Below are positions 1-10,123 of a stretch of 64,000 nt of DNA, piece after piece; positions within the stretch are counted from its first letter, which is position 1; the number at the start of each line of letters is the position of its first letter. The DNA lies in the IMG/VR virus record IMGVR_UViG_3300004463_000226, positions 1-64,000 of that record, one strand, 5' to 3'. Both the position numbers and the translations under genes were made by a program. The notes beneath the pieces were generated by a model, which did not search any database, had not been told where the DNA came from, and was given only the letters and a program-made list of their open reading frames with translations. This DNA is from a virus.

Positions 1-3000
1 AGATGCTAACAGTAAATTACCTGCGTCTATTACAGGAAATGCTGACGGTAATGCTGCTACCGCAACTAAATTATTGAATACCAGAACTTTTACTCTAACA
101 GGAGATGTTACAGGAAGCTTCACATTTGATGGTAGTGGTAATGTATCTTTTGCCACTACATATAAGGATTCTGGTGTAACAGCAGGTACTTATACGAAAG
201 TAACTGTAGATGCTAAAGGTACAGTTACTTCTGCAACAACCTTATCTGCTTCAGATATTCCTAACTTAGATGCTTCTAAAATTACTACAGGTACTATCGC
301 AGATGCTTTAATTAGTGGAACCTACACTGGCGTAAGTCTTAAACTAGGTACAACCACTAGTGTATTCAGTACACCAAGCACAGGAACACAAAACTCATCT
401 GCAAGAACAGTTTCACATTTAGCTGAATATAGGAACAGTGGATCGTCAGCAACTGGGGCGATTGTGTTTATTGCTCCGACTGGTACTGATGTAATAATGC
501 ATCGTCTAGAAATAGAAGGTATGTTATATGCGGGAGGAGCAGGATTTAAGCTTACAATCCAAGGATATAAAAATGCAGGTGCCTGGTCAAACACTAGTAA
601 GATATCTTCGGGTATCTCGAATATTCAAGTACGGTTCGGTGTTACTCCAGATGGAAAGAACTGTATTATACTGGGCGATGTTACCAGTACATGGAGTTAT
701 CCACATATATCCATAGTAAAAGCTATGTTCAGTCATAGTAACGCAACTGATGCTTACTGTGTTGGGTGGACAACTGCATTAGCAACTGATTTGAGCACAT
801 ATACGGCGGTAACTTCAGCTGTAGGTGAATCTACAAGTACTACAGTGGCAACAGCAGCAACCAAATTATCAACTGCTAGAACTGTTACTTTAACAGGAGC
901 TGTTACAGGTAACTTTAGTTTTGATGGTAATGGTGATGTATCTTTTGCTACTGCATATAAAGATTCAGGTGTAACAGCTGGAACATATCGTTCAGTTACA
1001 GTGGATGCTAAAGGTATGGTGACAGCAGGAACTAATCCAACTACATTAGCTGGATATGGTATCACAGATTCTATAACGAGATACACAACTAACGTTCAAG
1101 GACAAACATGGTCCAGAATACTTCAGTTGTCAGGTACTAGTACTTTAGGACATTCTTTTATTTTAAATCTTTCAGCTACTCGTGGAAGTGTTGTATATAA
1201 TGCAACATTTATGATTACAACATCTCATTATCGAACAGCTACCATTGTTCAAATAGGAAGCACGTCATATGCTACTAGCTTCAGTATTCGTGGTATAGTT
1301 AATGATTATGGTGATGGGTATATTGAGATATTGGACTCTTCTGCTGGTATATCGAATACATCTCAACAATCATTCTTTGTAACTGTTAGTAAAATAAGAG
1401 ATACAACTATAACACCTATTGCAACATTTACTGATGGAACTACTCTTCCTGCGAACCATGTTTCATCTAGTCAAATTACAACAGTTCCAGGGAGTTACAT
1501 CGTTGCTGACTTATCAGGTAATGCTGCTACAGCAACTAAATTAGCAACTGCTAGATCAATCACTCTCACAGGTGCAGTAACTGGATCAGTATCTTTTGAT
1601 GGTAGTGGTAACGTATCAATCACTACTGATTATAAAGATTCTGGTGTAACCGCTGGAACATATCGATCAGTTACTGTAGATGCTAAAGGTAATATTACTG
1701 CGGGTTCGAACCCAACGACATTATCAGGGTACGGTATAACAGATGCTGTTAATTCTTCTGAAGTTGTCACAACAGCTACGGCTAACAAATTGCTTAAGTT
1801 GGATTCCAATAGTAAATTACCTGCATCTATTACAGGAGATGCTGCTTCAGTTGGTGGTAATACAGTAAACGATGCATCGACAGGATCTACAATATTATGG
1901 ACATCTAATAAAATAAACACCGAATTACAGAAAGTTGTTCAAACAATTTCAGCAACACTACCAGCAACTTCTGGGTGGTATAGAATTGCACAATCCGCAG
2001 TGGGTATTGCTCGTAACAGTGCTAGATTTGAATTGGACTGGGCTGTAAGTGGACAACATGGTCAAGCAATCTTCAATGCTTCTATTATGTATTCACAGGG
2101 TGTTGAATTAAACCAGACATTATTCTCTACATTTGGTACATCGATAACAAGAGCACGTATTGTATATCATACAACATACACTGGAAACTATGCTTATCTA
2201 GAGGTATATAACTCGGCTGCTGTTGCATTAGTTGTTAATGTTCAAATGATGAGTACATTAGGATGGTCATTAGTCAACCCTAGTACAGTAGGATCTGTCC
2301 CAACAGGATATACTTCAAAAGAATTAATTTTCAACAAGGGTGTATCCACTACAGGACAGTTTAAATCGAATGTGGCGACAGGTACTGCGCCCTTTATTGT
2401 AGACTCTACTACAACAGTAGCTAACTTAAGTGCTGATTTACTTGATGGTCTGGATTCATTAGCATTCATTAAGGCTGATGGAACTGTAACTATGACAGGT
2501 GCCCACACTATCAATATTGCATCAAATCCTACAATAGGAGGAGATACCTTTGATAATGGGTGGCTTAAAGTAGGAACTTCTACTAATGGTATAACATTTG
2601 ATACAAATGAAATATATCAAACTGGTGCAGATTTAATCATTGGAACATTTGCAAGTGCTCCTGTTAACTATGGTAATATTATTTTTAGACCTCGTGCTGT
2701 TACTGCATTGACACTTGCTGATGATGGTCAAGCTACGTTTGCCAATAATGTATCATTAAGTAATAAACAATTATCAGGTGTAACAAATTTAAATGGTCAA
2801 TTTGGTACTATTGCTAGATCTATTGATGAGTGGTTGCGTTTCAATGATGACGGATCTCACACTAATGGGGTATATTTCGGTTCTAGTATTGTTAGAACAG
2901 ATGGTACTCTACAAGTAGGTAGCTCAGGTACAACAATGCAGGTAAACTCCACTACATTCACATATACTGGCGGATCGGCTGCGTTTAAGAAGTCAACTAA

Positions 3001-6000
3001 TGCCGTAACCGCTTTTCAGGTACAGAACTCATCAGGTGTAGGAGTATTTAATGTAGATACTACAAATACTAGGGTAGGTATTAACAATAACTCACCTAGT
3101 TATACTCTTGAAGTTGGTGGTATAATAGGTAACGATAACTATGTCATCTCTTATGTTGATGCTGCAAGTGGACATAACTTCTTAGGTTATCAATATGCAA
3201 CGAAGACAGCTATTACTCATTATAATTATTATGCAGGCACTCAACGGAATAATAAAACGTCTGATTCTATACGTTTAGATATGGCTAACATTACCGTTGA
3301 TAAGGTATATTATTACAATGGATCTACGTATACAGACGTTACAGTCAATGCTAAGACAGCCTTTGCGTCCACAGCATTTACAATGCTTGCTGCAACAACA
3401 AACTATCTATATTTCGGTGACGATTCTGCCACATTCAATGAATTATATGTTGATATTTCAACGGCAGGTGTCGGTGTAACATTAGCAGCTGAGTATTGGA
3501 ACGGAACAGCTTGGACTGCATTGACTATTACAGATGGAACTACTAATCTTAGTGTCGATGGTTGGATTTCTTGGTCTACTCCTGCTGGATGGACTAAAAA
3601 TGCTGTTTCTGATGCAACTACTAGATACTATATTCGATTAAAGACCACGACTACACCTTCAACCGTGCCTGTTGCTAACTATGCCAATATATCCCTATTT
3701 ACAGGAGATTTCTTAAACGCTAGGCATAATGGATCAATAATGGCACGTATAACAAATGTGGGTGATTTTGTAGGTAGGGTTTATACTTCAACAGTGGCTA
3801 CAGGAACAGCACCATTAACAGTTTCATCAACAACAGTAGTTACAAACTTAAATGCTGATAAACTTGATGGATATGATGCAACAGCTTTCGCTCAATTGTC
3901 GGGCGCTGCATTTACTGGTGGAGTATCTATGCCAAGCTCATCGAAGATTATAGGTGCTGGTACAGGATCTACTAACACAGCATGGTTAGGATTTTATGAA
4001 AGTAATGGAACGACCCGATTAGGTTGGGTTGGTGATGGATCAACAGGTAATGCTACAATGTCTCTAGCGTCTGATACTGGAGCTGTTGATTTAGTACCAG
4101 CAAGTGGATTTGATGCTACAGTAAACGGAAGTAAAATATGGACTGCGGCTAATGATGGAGCAGGAAGTACAATGGATGCTGATACTGTTGATGGTTACGA
4201 TACTAGTACTACAGCGGTAGCAAGTAAAATTCCAGTATATAATGCATCTGCACAATTAGTGGGTAGTATTACTGGTAATGCAGCAACGGCAACTAAATGG
4301 GCAACTTCTAGAACTGTTACATTAACTGGAGATGTTACAGGTAGTTTCTCTATTGATGGGTCAGGTAACGTATCATTTGCTACTACGTATAAAAACTCTG
4401 GTGTTACCGCTGGAACGTATACGAAAGTAACTGTCGACACTAAAGGTAATATTACTAGTGGAACTAGTTTAACAGCTACTGATATCACTACAGCATTAGG
4501 TTATACACCTTTAGATGATTCTGGCGATACAATGACAGGACAATTGTCTATCAACCGTACAGGTGGACAGATGATAAATCTTAAACAAAGTGATTATGCT
4601 TCTGGTCCATATAACTATATCGGTTTTGCTGATGATACTGGGTTATGGAAAGCATATGTTGGATATAACGCCGATAAAGATGGTAAATTTACAATTAATA
4701 ATAGCCTCGGAGATATAGTTTTTGCTTCTACTGGAGGATCTGTTCTTGTAAAACGACAAGCACTAAAAGTTACTAATGCTAGTGATGCATCTGTACTAAG
4801 TGTAGACGTTGTTAATAACAGAATTGGTATTAATATGGATGCACCAGCTTATGGATTTGATATGCGTGGCGGAACTATAAACAGTGATGGTCCTCATAGA
4901 TCATATATGACTACGACTTCAGATCATAACCTTATAGGTTTTAACTATGTACCAAGAACCACAATAACAGACTATAATTTGACTTTAGCGTCTCGTCAAA
5001 ATATTAAAACAAGTGCTGCTATAAATATGGATATGGCTAACCTAACTTGTGATAAAATATGGAGATATAGTGGAACTTATGAGGATGTAACAACATCAAT
5101 GAGATCATACGAATCTTCTATACTTGAGATATTTACAGCAACTTCGCATTATATGTATTTTGGGGATGCTGCTAAATTCTCAGAACTATATGTAGAAGTA
5201 TCTTATCCAGGTATGGGTGTGACATTGGTTGCTGAATACTGGAACGGTAGTGCATGGACATCTTTATCAATCACAGATGGAAGCACTAACATTACAGCTA
5301 GTGGATGGATTTCTTGGACCTCCCCTGCAAACTGGGCTATGAATGCTGTATCAGATGGTGTAAGCCGATATTATGTTCGTTTAAGATCAACGACAACACC
5401 ATCAACACCGCCAGATGTAACAACATTTAATATATCAGCATTTACTGGTAAATTTATTGCAATGGCAAACGGTAACTCTAGCCAAGCATATATTAACTAT
5501 GACGGCATGATATATGGAACATACTTCCGTTCAGATCCTAGTAGAAACTGGACAAGTAGCATGCGATATGGATTCGATTTGAATAACTCTGATATGATCG
5601 GCATTAACGCTTTATTCTTCAATGATGAATCTGCTGGAGATAGTGAAGCTATTCAGTTCCCTCATACAGGTATGTCAGGAAGCACTTCTGTATCTGACTA
5701 CGATAGTATCCGTGCATTAGATGGGAAATTCCTATTTAATAGTCAGGAAGTTGACTACATTGTAAGTAGTGGATCGAACGCCAATGGTTACTATATTAAG
5801 TATAATAGTGGTTTAATGATTTGCTGGGCTGATTTAAGTGTGGTTGCCAATACGTTAACATGGTCCAATTCAGCTATTGCTGGTGGAACTTATTATTATT
5901 GGGGATCTACATGGACATTCCCTGCAACATTTATAACAAGTAAGCACATTAGTGTACAAGCTTCTGGAGATTGTCCTATTAATGGTGTTGAGAGTCATCG

Positions 6001-6118
6001 AGCATATAATCCAACAGCTACTTCATGTAGCGTTGAACATGGTATATTATCAGCTTCTACTCCTTCAACAACAGGGACTCTCAGAAAGCAATACTTTGCT
6101 GTAGGATATTGGAAATAA
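1..6118 (+). CDS. Modular tail fibre protein (5' end outside window)
   Basis: The reading frame is open from base 2, so the protein starts upstream of the window; over 2,030 residues are visible. It is rich in Thr, Ser, Gly, Asn and Ala, as in extended beta-structured fibres. A module with LTGDVTGS, then FDGSGNVSFATTYKDSG, then VTAGTYxxVTVDAKG appears four times (about nt 107-245, 880-1070, 1555-1740 and 4310-4500), joined by GNAATATK linkers. A second, about 140-residue module (LYFGD... AEYWNGTAWT... YYIRL) occurs twice (about nt 3300-3710 and 5050-5450). Segments such as ADLLDGLDS and ADKLDGYDA are typical of phage fibre repeats. No C-terminal S74 self-cleaving chaperone is visible. Likely role: distal host-binding fibre. 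It leads a run of virion genes. Confidence 0.85.
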   Translation, partial: DANSKLPASITGNADGNAATATKLLNTRTFTLTGDVTGSFTFDGSGNVSFATTYKDSGVTAGTYTKVTVDAKGTVTSATTLSASDIPNLDASKITTGTIADALISGTYTGVSLKLGTTTSVFSTPSTGTQNSSARTVSHLAEYRNSGSSATGAIVFIAPTGTDVIMHRLEIEGMLYAGGAGFKLTIQGYKNAGAWSNTSKISSGISNIQVRFGVTPDGKNCIILGDVTSTWSYPHISIVKAMFSHSNATDAYCVGWTTALATDLSTYTAVTSAVGESTSTTVATAATKLSTARTVTLTGAVTGNFSFDGNGDVSFATAYKDSGVTAGTYRSVTVDAKGMVTAGTNPTTLAGYGITDSITRYTTNVQGQTWSRILQLSGTSTLGHSFILNLSATRGSVVYNATFMITTSHYRTATIVQIGSTSYATSFSIRGIVNDYGDGYIEILDSSAGISNTSQQSFFVTVSKIRDTTITPIATFTDGTTLPANHVSSSQITTVPGSYIVADLSGNAATATKLATARSITLTGAVTGSVSFDGSGNVSITTDYKDSGVTAGTYRSVTVDAKGNITAGSNPTTLSGYGITDAVNSSEVVTTATANKLLKLDSNSKLPASITGDAASVGGNTVNDASTGSTILWTSNKINTELQKVVQTISATLPATSGWYRIAQSAVGIARNSARFELDWAVSGQHGQAIFNASIMYSQGVELNQTLFSTFGTSITRARIVYHTTYTGNYAYLEVYNSAAVALVVNVQMMSTLGWSLVNPSTVGSVPTGYTSKELIFNKGVSTTGQFKSNVATGTAPFIVDSTTTVANLSADLLDGLDSLAFIKADGTVTMTGAHTINIASNPTIGGDTFDNGWLKVGTSTNGITFDTNEIYQTGADLIIGTFASAPVNYGNIIFRPRAVTALTLADDGQATFANNVSLSNKQLSGVTNLNGQFGTIARSIDEWLRFNDDGSHTNGVYFGSSIVRTDGTLQVGSSGTTMQVNSTTFTYTGGSAAFKKSTNAVTAFQVQNSSGVGVFNVDTTNTRVGINNNSPSYTLEVGGIIGNDNYVISYVDAASGHNFLGYQYATKTAITHYNYYAGTQRNNKTSDSIRLDMANITVDKVYYYNGSTYTDVTVNAKTAFASTAFTMLAATTNYLYFGDDSATFNELYVDISTAGVGVTLAAEYWNGTAWTALTITDGTTNLSVDGWISWSTPAGWTKNAVSDATTRYYIRLKTTTTPSTVPVANYANISLFTGDFLNARHNGSIMARITNVGDFVGRVYTSTVATGTAPLTVSSTTVVTNLNADKLDGYDATAFAQLSGAAFTGGVSMPSSSKIIGAGTGSTNTAWLGFYESNGTTRLGWVGDGSTGNATMSLASDTGAVDLVPASGFDATVNGSKIWTAANDGAGSTMDADTVDGYDTSTTAVASKIPVYNASAQLVGSITGNAATATKWATSRTVTLTGDVTGSFSIDGSGNVSFATTYKNSGVTAGTYTKVTVDTKGNITSGTSLTATDITTALGYTPLDDSGDTMTGQLSINRTGGQMINLKQSDYASGPYNYIGFADDTGLWKAYVGYNADKDGKFTINNSLGDIVFASTGGSVLVKRQALKVTNASDASVLSVDVVNNRIGINMDAPAYGFDMRGGTINSDGPHRSYMTTTSDHNLIGFNYVPRTTITDYNLTLASRQNIKTSAAINMDMANLTCDKIWRYSGTYEDVTTSMRSYESSILEIFTATSHYMYFGDAAKFSELYVEVSYPGMGVTLVAEYWNGSAWTSLSITDGSTNITASGWISWTSPANWAMNAVSDGVSRYYVRLRSTTTPSTPPDVTTFNISAFTGKFIAMANGNSSQAYINYDGMIYGTYFRSDPSRNWTSSMRYGFDLNNSDMIGINALFFNDESAGDSEAIQFPHTGMSGSTSVSDYDSIRALDGKFLFNSQEVDYIVSSGSNANGYYIKYNSGLMICWADLSVVANTLTWSNSAIAGGTYYYWGSTWTFPATFITSKHISVQASGDCPINGVESHRAYNPTATSCSVEHGILSASTPSTTGTLRKQYFAVGYWK

Positions 6119-6125
6119 TAGCATG

Positions 6126-6149
6126 GGTGGGGTATTAATTTATCCCACC
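6126..6149 (+). terminator. Hairpin after tail fibre gene
   Basis: GGTGGGGTA pairs with TATCCCACC across a 6-nt loop, just after the fibre stop codon. There is no U-tract, so it may trim or attenuate rather than stop transcription. Confidence 0.45.
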
Positions 6150-6167
6150 TAAAAAGGAGGAACTAAA

Positions 6168-6446
6168 TTGATTAAAGTATTATATAGTCCACAGATCAAT
6201 ATAAAAGACTCCCTAAAATATAAATTTGAGGGAGATAAGGTAACAGCCACACTTAATGGAATGACTGACATCTTTGACTTTACAGGAATGCCTGATGGTG
6301 CGGTTGATTCAGTTGAAACAGTTTTGCCCATGGATGTCATTATTGAAGCTCAGAAAAAAGATGGTTTTTTATGGTTAACTCTATTGAAATTTATCCCTGA
6401 AAATGCTCCGCAATCTGATAGATTTCCTACATGGCAGGTGATTTAA
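6168..6446 (+). CDS. Small tail-associated protein, unknown function
   Basis: A 92-residue protein starting at TTG, 7 nt after a strong AAAAGGAGG site. No family is recognised. It begins MIKVLYSPQ and has no membrane segment. It sits directly between the tail fibre and a tail-fibre-accessory-like gene and ends one base before the next ATG, so translation is probably coupled. A small fibre or baseplate accessory role is inferred from position only. Confidence 0.75.
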   Translation: MIKVLYSPQINIKDSLKYKFEGDKVTATLNGMTDIFDFTGMPDGAVDSVETVLPMDVIIEAQKKDGFLWLTLLKFIPENAPQSDRFPTWQVI

Positions 6447-6447
6447 T

Positions 6448-6849
6448 ATGGGTAAAATTAACTGGAAATCAGCATCTTTCATGTTAGAAGAGAAAAGGAA
6501 ACAAAAAGTTGAGGAATTAGATCAAAAATGTACCACAACTATACTCAGTAGATTTTCTTGTGTTATCGCAGGTAAAACATATTATTTCTCCAATGATAAT
6601 GAAGCACAGAAAAACTTTGACAAAGCTGCTCGGGCTTTTGATAAAGGATTGACAAATTCATTGCCTTGGACAGCATATGATGGTGGTGGGCAAGTTACTA
6701 GGGTGACGATAAGCAAACTAGACTTTGAAACTCTATATTTAGCACATTTAATGCACATTCAAGATAATATTGCTAAATTCCGTGATACGCTGTTACCTAA
6801 AGTAATGGCTGCTAAGACAGAGGCTGATCTTAATACTATCCAATGGTAG
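6448..6849 (+). CDS. Tail fibre accessory protein, DUF4376-like
   Basis: 133 residues. The arrangement resembles the DUF4376-type domain often found next to phage fibre genes: a charged N-terminal helix (EEKRKQKVEELDQK), a short segment where substrate-like strands carry FSCVIAGKTYYFSND, then NFDKAARAFDKG and a C-terminal helix. The family assignment is by eye and tentative. The gene is coupled to the one before it (1-base gap). It probably helps fibre assembly or forms a small fibre-tip part. Confidence 0.6.
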   Translation: MGKINWKSASFMLEEKRKQKVEELDQKCTTTILSRFSCVIAGKTYYFSNDNEAQKNFDKAARAFDKGLTNSLPWTAYDGGGQVTRVTISKLDFETLYLAHLMHIQDNIAKFRDTLLPKVMAAKTEADLNTIQW

Positions 6850-6860
6850 GGGATGTAATT

Positions 6861-7328
6861 ATGCTACAACAGTTTGATATTATATTGTATAAGGGTCAAT
6901 CTCTTATAGCCAAAACTATAAAAAATATATCAAACTCTAAATACAGTCACGTTGCACTGGTTTTGGATAGTCTCCATACATTAGAGTCTGATTACAAGAA
7001 TCCTGTTAATATCAGACACTTCTCTTACTTAAAAGGAAGTTATGATGTTTATGAGTTTATAACCCCCTTAACAAGAAAACAACGAGATGGAATACTCGAA
7101 TTCATTAGAGCAAATATCGGTAAAGGGTATGATTATCCATACATACTCACTAGGGGACTTAATATTCTATTTGGTACTAAGATTTATAATTCCCCTGACC
7201 GTTATAATTGTGATGAATTAATTGTAGATGCGTTCCGATCAGAAGGAATCGAATTGTTAACAGGAGATAAATTAATCCCTGAAACATTAACTCAGTCTAT
7301 TCATTATAGACTGAAAAAGAGTTGTTAA
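6861..7328 (+). CDS. Permuted papain-like cysteine peptidase/amidase (YiiX/C92-like)
   Basis: 155 residues from the ATG at 6861, chosen because AGGGGATG lies 6-8 nt upstream; an in-frame ATG at 6843 has no such site. The motif YSHVALVLD (His30) near the N-terminus and YNCDELIVDAF (Cys117) near the C-terminus match the permuted NlpC/P60-papain fold seen in YiiX/YaeF-type proteins. These cleave amide or lipid-ester bonds, often at cell envelopes. Lying at the end of a tail fibre cluster, it may act on the envelope during entry, but lysis or host modification is equally possible. There is no signal peptide. A strong terminator follows. Confidence 0.7.
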   Translation: MLQQFDIILYKGQSLIAKTIKNISNSKYSHVALVLDSLHTLESDYKNPVNIRHFSYLKGSYDVYEFITPLTRKQRDGILEFIRANIGKGYDYPYILTRGLNILFGTKIYNSPDRYNCDELIVDAFRSEGIELLTGDKLIPETLTQSIHYRLKKSC

Positions 7329-7330
7329 AA

Positions 7331-7360
7331 TTAATCCCTACGTTTCTACGTAGGGATTAA
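7331..7360 (+). terminator. Intrinsic terminator
   Basis: A 13-bp stem (TTAATCCCTACGT with its complement) with a TTCT loop, followed by a T-rich stretch. It ends the fibre/peptidase unit. Confidence 0.85.
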
Positions 7361-7374
7361 ATTATGTATTTTTG

Positions 7375-7387
7375 AACTTTATATTAA
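7375..7387 (+). promoter_or_regulatory. Class II phage promoter-like motif
   Basis: AACTTTATATTAA, one mismatch from AACATTATATTAA, 24 nt before the start of the 880-aa virion gene and just after a terminator. Confidence 0.5.
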
Positions 7388-7411
7388 AGAAGCTGAGAAG
7401 GAGGTAAATAT

Positions 7412-10054
7412 ATGATTGATGAGCAACTATTTAAAGAAGCTGAGAGTAACAGTACGTTTGATTTAGAAGCTCTAGAGAAATCACTGGCTGATATTAAGCA
7501 AACATCATTTAATTATCTATATGAATTTCAGAAGAACGCCGTCAACTATAAAAAATTTGACTTTACAATGTCTGATTTTCAATTAGATAAAAACACCAGT
7601 CGTACTCGAACAGCATCTTATCCAAAAAAATATGTTATTCATATACCAAGCAATTTCATATCCCAAAGAAAACGTTATATGTATAAGCAGTCAGCTCACT
7701 ATGGTAAAGAATTGAATGTATTCCAAGTGGCTAATGATCCTAATGTATTTACACGGGTTTATTTAGTATTCATTGATGGTAAATACTATGATACCATCAA
7801 TATCAGATGTAAAGAGAACGTTACTGAACTTATCTTAGATATTCAAGATACTAAGATAAATCCTACAGGCGTACCACAAACTCATTTTAACACCTTAGTA
7901 CAGAATAATGCTAAGGTTACTGTATTCTTTGTACCAAATGCAACATATGGTCTATACAATACGAACTACAATGTGATGAAATTGTATAAGAACCAGCTTG
8001 CATTGAGCAACTTAAATATCTCTGGTAACTTAACTACTCAGACTCAATATATTACATTCATTAACACAAATGACTTATTATTTTCATCTGTTATCACAGA
8101 TACATCAAACTCAACAGACATGCTAAGATTCTATGATAACAATCTGAGAGCATTTGATAGTAAGTACGTTCATTTGAATGTATTCGGGTTTAGAAATTTA
8201 CTAGATCAATACAATATTCCTGGGGCAACAAAGTTCTTTAAGATACCCCTCCAGGATATGCCAGTACCTGTTGAAAATTTAATGATTTTCACAAATGATG
8301 CTGATGGGAATAAAAAGTTTGCGCATGATATAAGTGTTGTCTTACACTATCCTAATATATATGAGATAGTGGGCAATACTACAAATGCAAATTTAACAAT
8401 CTATGCTTTCTATTTTGATGATAGTACTTCTCAAGGTCTAAAGTTCAATAATGACTTGGATTTATATCAGAAATTATTTGGAAGTGATGTTGGAAGGTAT
8501 ATTAATAACACAATACCTGATGTTGTTAAATCGTACCAACCAAGCTCATATAGTTATGATATCAATGACTTCCAATCGTCAATTGAGTATAACGATCATC
8601 TTAAGTATAAGATTGATAAGTTAAAAACTTGGATTACAGAAAATCCTGAAGTTCTTCGATTGTATCTTAACAATCAGATCAAGACTCCTACAGGATTTAT
8701 AATTGATGTTGCTCAAGTTAATCTCTCATCTAAACTTCGTAATAATAACTTTGCTGAAGTTGACTACGAATATGAGAAGAAAATATTCTCGGAACCGAGA
8801 TATTTATTTATTTTATCCAACGGTTCAACGGATTTATATTCTGACGTTCGTTTCTATATAGATGGATTGTTATATGTTCCTGATGAAACATATAAGGATT
8901 CTGGATATGAATATTACTATATCCCAACAGCAATAGTTAAGTCTAACTCTATTATAGAAGTTGAAAGATTTAGTGAAATTGAGTTTCAGAAGATGGTAAC
9001 TCTTAATTCACCATTAGATAAGGTCATATTAAATCCTCGTTCAGACTGGACTTTTAATGCAACTGATATATATATAGTAGATCCTACTGTAAATAAATTT
9101 ATTAGTAGGGACTCCTTTAAAGTTGTTATTACTAGAAATAACATTGATATTGAACTAGACTCTTCATCTCTAAAAAGTATAAAGGGACCTATTGGAATCC
9201 GTATCACAGATCCAGCACTACTAGCTAGACCTGTGTATGTATTCATACGACGTCATATATATTTTGATGTCAGGGATATTAAAGAGAACGACGATATTGG
9301 TACAGTTTTCTCTTTCAGGTCAAAAACTAATTTCGATGTTAAAAATGTACGGGTATTTAAAAATGGTAGATTCTTACCTAGTTCTCTATATGATATTGAC
9401 TTTGAAAATAAAGTCAATGGTATGAACTTCATAACCCCACTTATCCGTAAACAAATTGGAGATAAGTTTGTAGTCGATTGTACACCATACAAATACAAGA
9501 CAGTAACAGAGATAAATTCTATTGATCCTACTGGGTTTGTAAACTTAAGGGGTATAGTCGATAAACCATTTGATTTAAAATGGTACGATGTTTATCTGAA
9601 TGGTAGACGTCTAAACAAGAATCAGATTGAAATAGTCTCCCCTACTCTCATCTACATTAAGAATGTGACCAGTCTTAAACATTTCATTCTTATAGAAAAG
9701 GATAGGGATACTGAATATTTCAATATAGGTGCAGCAAAAACAATCAACGATACTCTATGGGATGATAATTCTGAGTTTAAAATAGCTCTGAATAATAGAC
9801 CAACAATATCTGATAGTGAAACAGATATTGTCACTGAGTTAGAGAATTCAATTGAGCTTGAAAAGATGAAGATGTTCCTTGTAATTATCGGTAGGGAGAA
9901 GTTAGTTAATCCTGATGAATTTCAAATAACAGAGGAAGATCAACAAAGATTTCCTAATATGTTTAATCCTGCTCAGGACTTCTTCTTTATTGATCCAGAT
10001 GAAAATTTTGCTGCTGTTAGTAGAATAAAAATATTTCCTGAATTTAAGTTATAA
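7412..10054 (+). CDS. Large virion protein, probably tail/baseplate
   Basis: 880 residues with a GAAGGAGG site 7 nt before ATG. No domain is recognised. The sequence is rich in Asn, Asp, Tyr and Ile, with repeated strand-like blocks such as YVHLNVFGFRNL, VRFYIDGLLYVP and VRVFKNGRFLPSSLYDIDF. The xxFxNGxxxPxSxYxxD pattern recurs at about residues 480, 650 and 730, suggesting repeated beta domains as in fibre or baseplate-arm proteins. It heads its own unit, between two strong hairpins and with a class II motif. A virion structural role is inferred from composition and neighbours. Confidence 0.7.
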   Translation: MIDEQLFKEAESNSTFDLEALEKSLADIKQTSFNYLYEFQKNAVNYKKFDFTMSDFQLDKNTSRTRTASYPKKYVIHIPSNFISQRKRYMYKQSAHYGKELNVFQVANDPNVFTRVYLVFIDGKYYDTINIRCKENVTELILDIQDTKINPTGVPQTHFNTLVQNNAKVTVFFVPNATYGLYNTNYNVMKLYKNQLALSNLNISGNLTTQTQYITFINTNDLLFSSVITDTSNSTDMLRFYDNNLRAFDSKYVHLNVFGFRNLLDQYNIPGATKFFKIPLQDMPVPVENLMIFTNDADGNKKFAHDISVVLHYPNIYEIVGNTTNANLTIYAFYFDDSTSQGLKFNNDLDLYQKLFGSDVGRYINNTIPDVVKSYQPSSYSYDINDFQSSIEYNDHLKYKIDKLKTWITENPEVLRLYLNNQIKTPTGFIIDVAQVNLSSKLRNNNFAEVDYEYEKKIFSEPRYLFILSNGSTDLYSDVRFYIDGLLYVPDETYKDSGYEYYYIPTAIVKSNSIIEVERFSEIEFQKMVTLNSPLDKVILNPRSDWTFNATDIYIVDPTVNKFISRDSFKVVITRNNIDIELDSSSLKSIKGPIGIRITDPALLARPVYVFIRRHIYFDVRDIKENDDIGTVFSFRSKTNFDVKNVRVFKNGRFLPSSLYDIDFENKVNGMNFITPLIRKQIGDKFVVDCTPYKYKTVTEINSIDPTGFVNLRGIVDKPFDLKWYDVYLNGRRLNKNQIEIVSPTLIYIKNVTSLKHFILIEKDRDTEYFNIGAAKTINDTLWDDNSEFKIALNNRPTISDSETDIVTELENSIELEKMKMFLVIIGREKLVNPDEFQITEEDQQRFPNMFNPAQDFFFIDPDENFAAVSRIKIFPEFKL

Positions 10055-10058
10055 AAGA

Positions 10059-10080
10059 CAGACCCTAGAAATAGGGTCTG
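10059..10080 (+). terminator. Intrinsic terminator
   Basis: CAGACCCTA/TAGGGTCTG, 9-bp stem closed by a GAAA tetraloop, right after the stop codon; a short T-rich tail follows. Confidence 0.8.
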
Positions 10081-10092
10081 TTGAATTATTGT

Positions 10093-10105
10093 AACATTAT
10101 AATAA
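10093..10105 (+). promoter_or_regulatory. Class II phage promoter-like motif
   Basis: AACATTATAATAA, one mismatch from the class II form, 18 nt before the ATG at 10124, directly after a terminator. Confidence 0.55.
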
Positions 10106-10123
10106 ACAGAAGGAGTGAATAAT

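Noticed and set aside
1696-1720. GGTTCGAACCC-like stretch, reminiscent of a tRNA T-arm
   Set aside because: It lies inside the tail fibre reading frame, no cloverleaf can be built around it, and no other tRNA arms are near.
754-4488. Minus-strand frames of about 90-110 codons inside the tail fibre gene
   Set aside because: They are Val/Pro/Leu-rich mirror images of repetitive fibre codons, with no ribosome sites.
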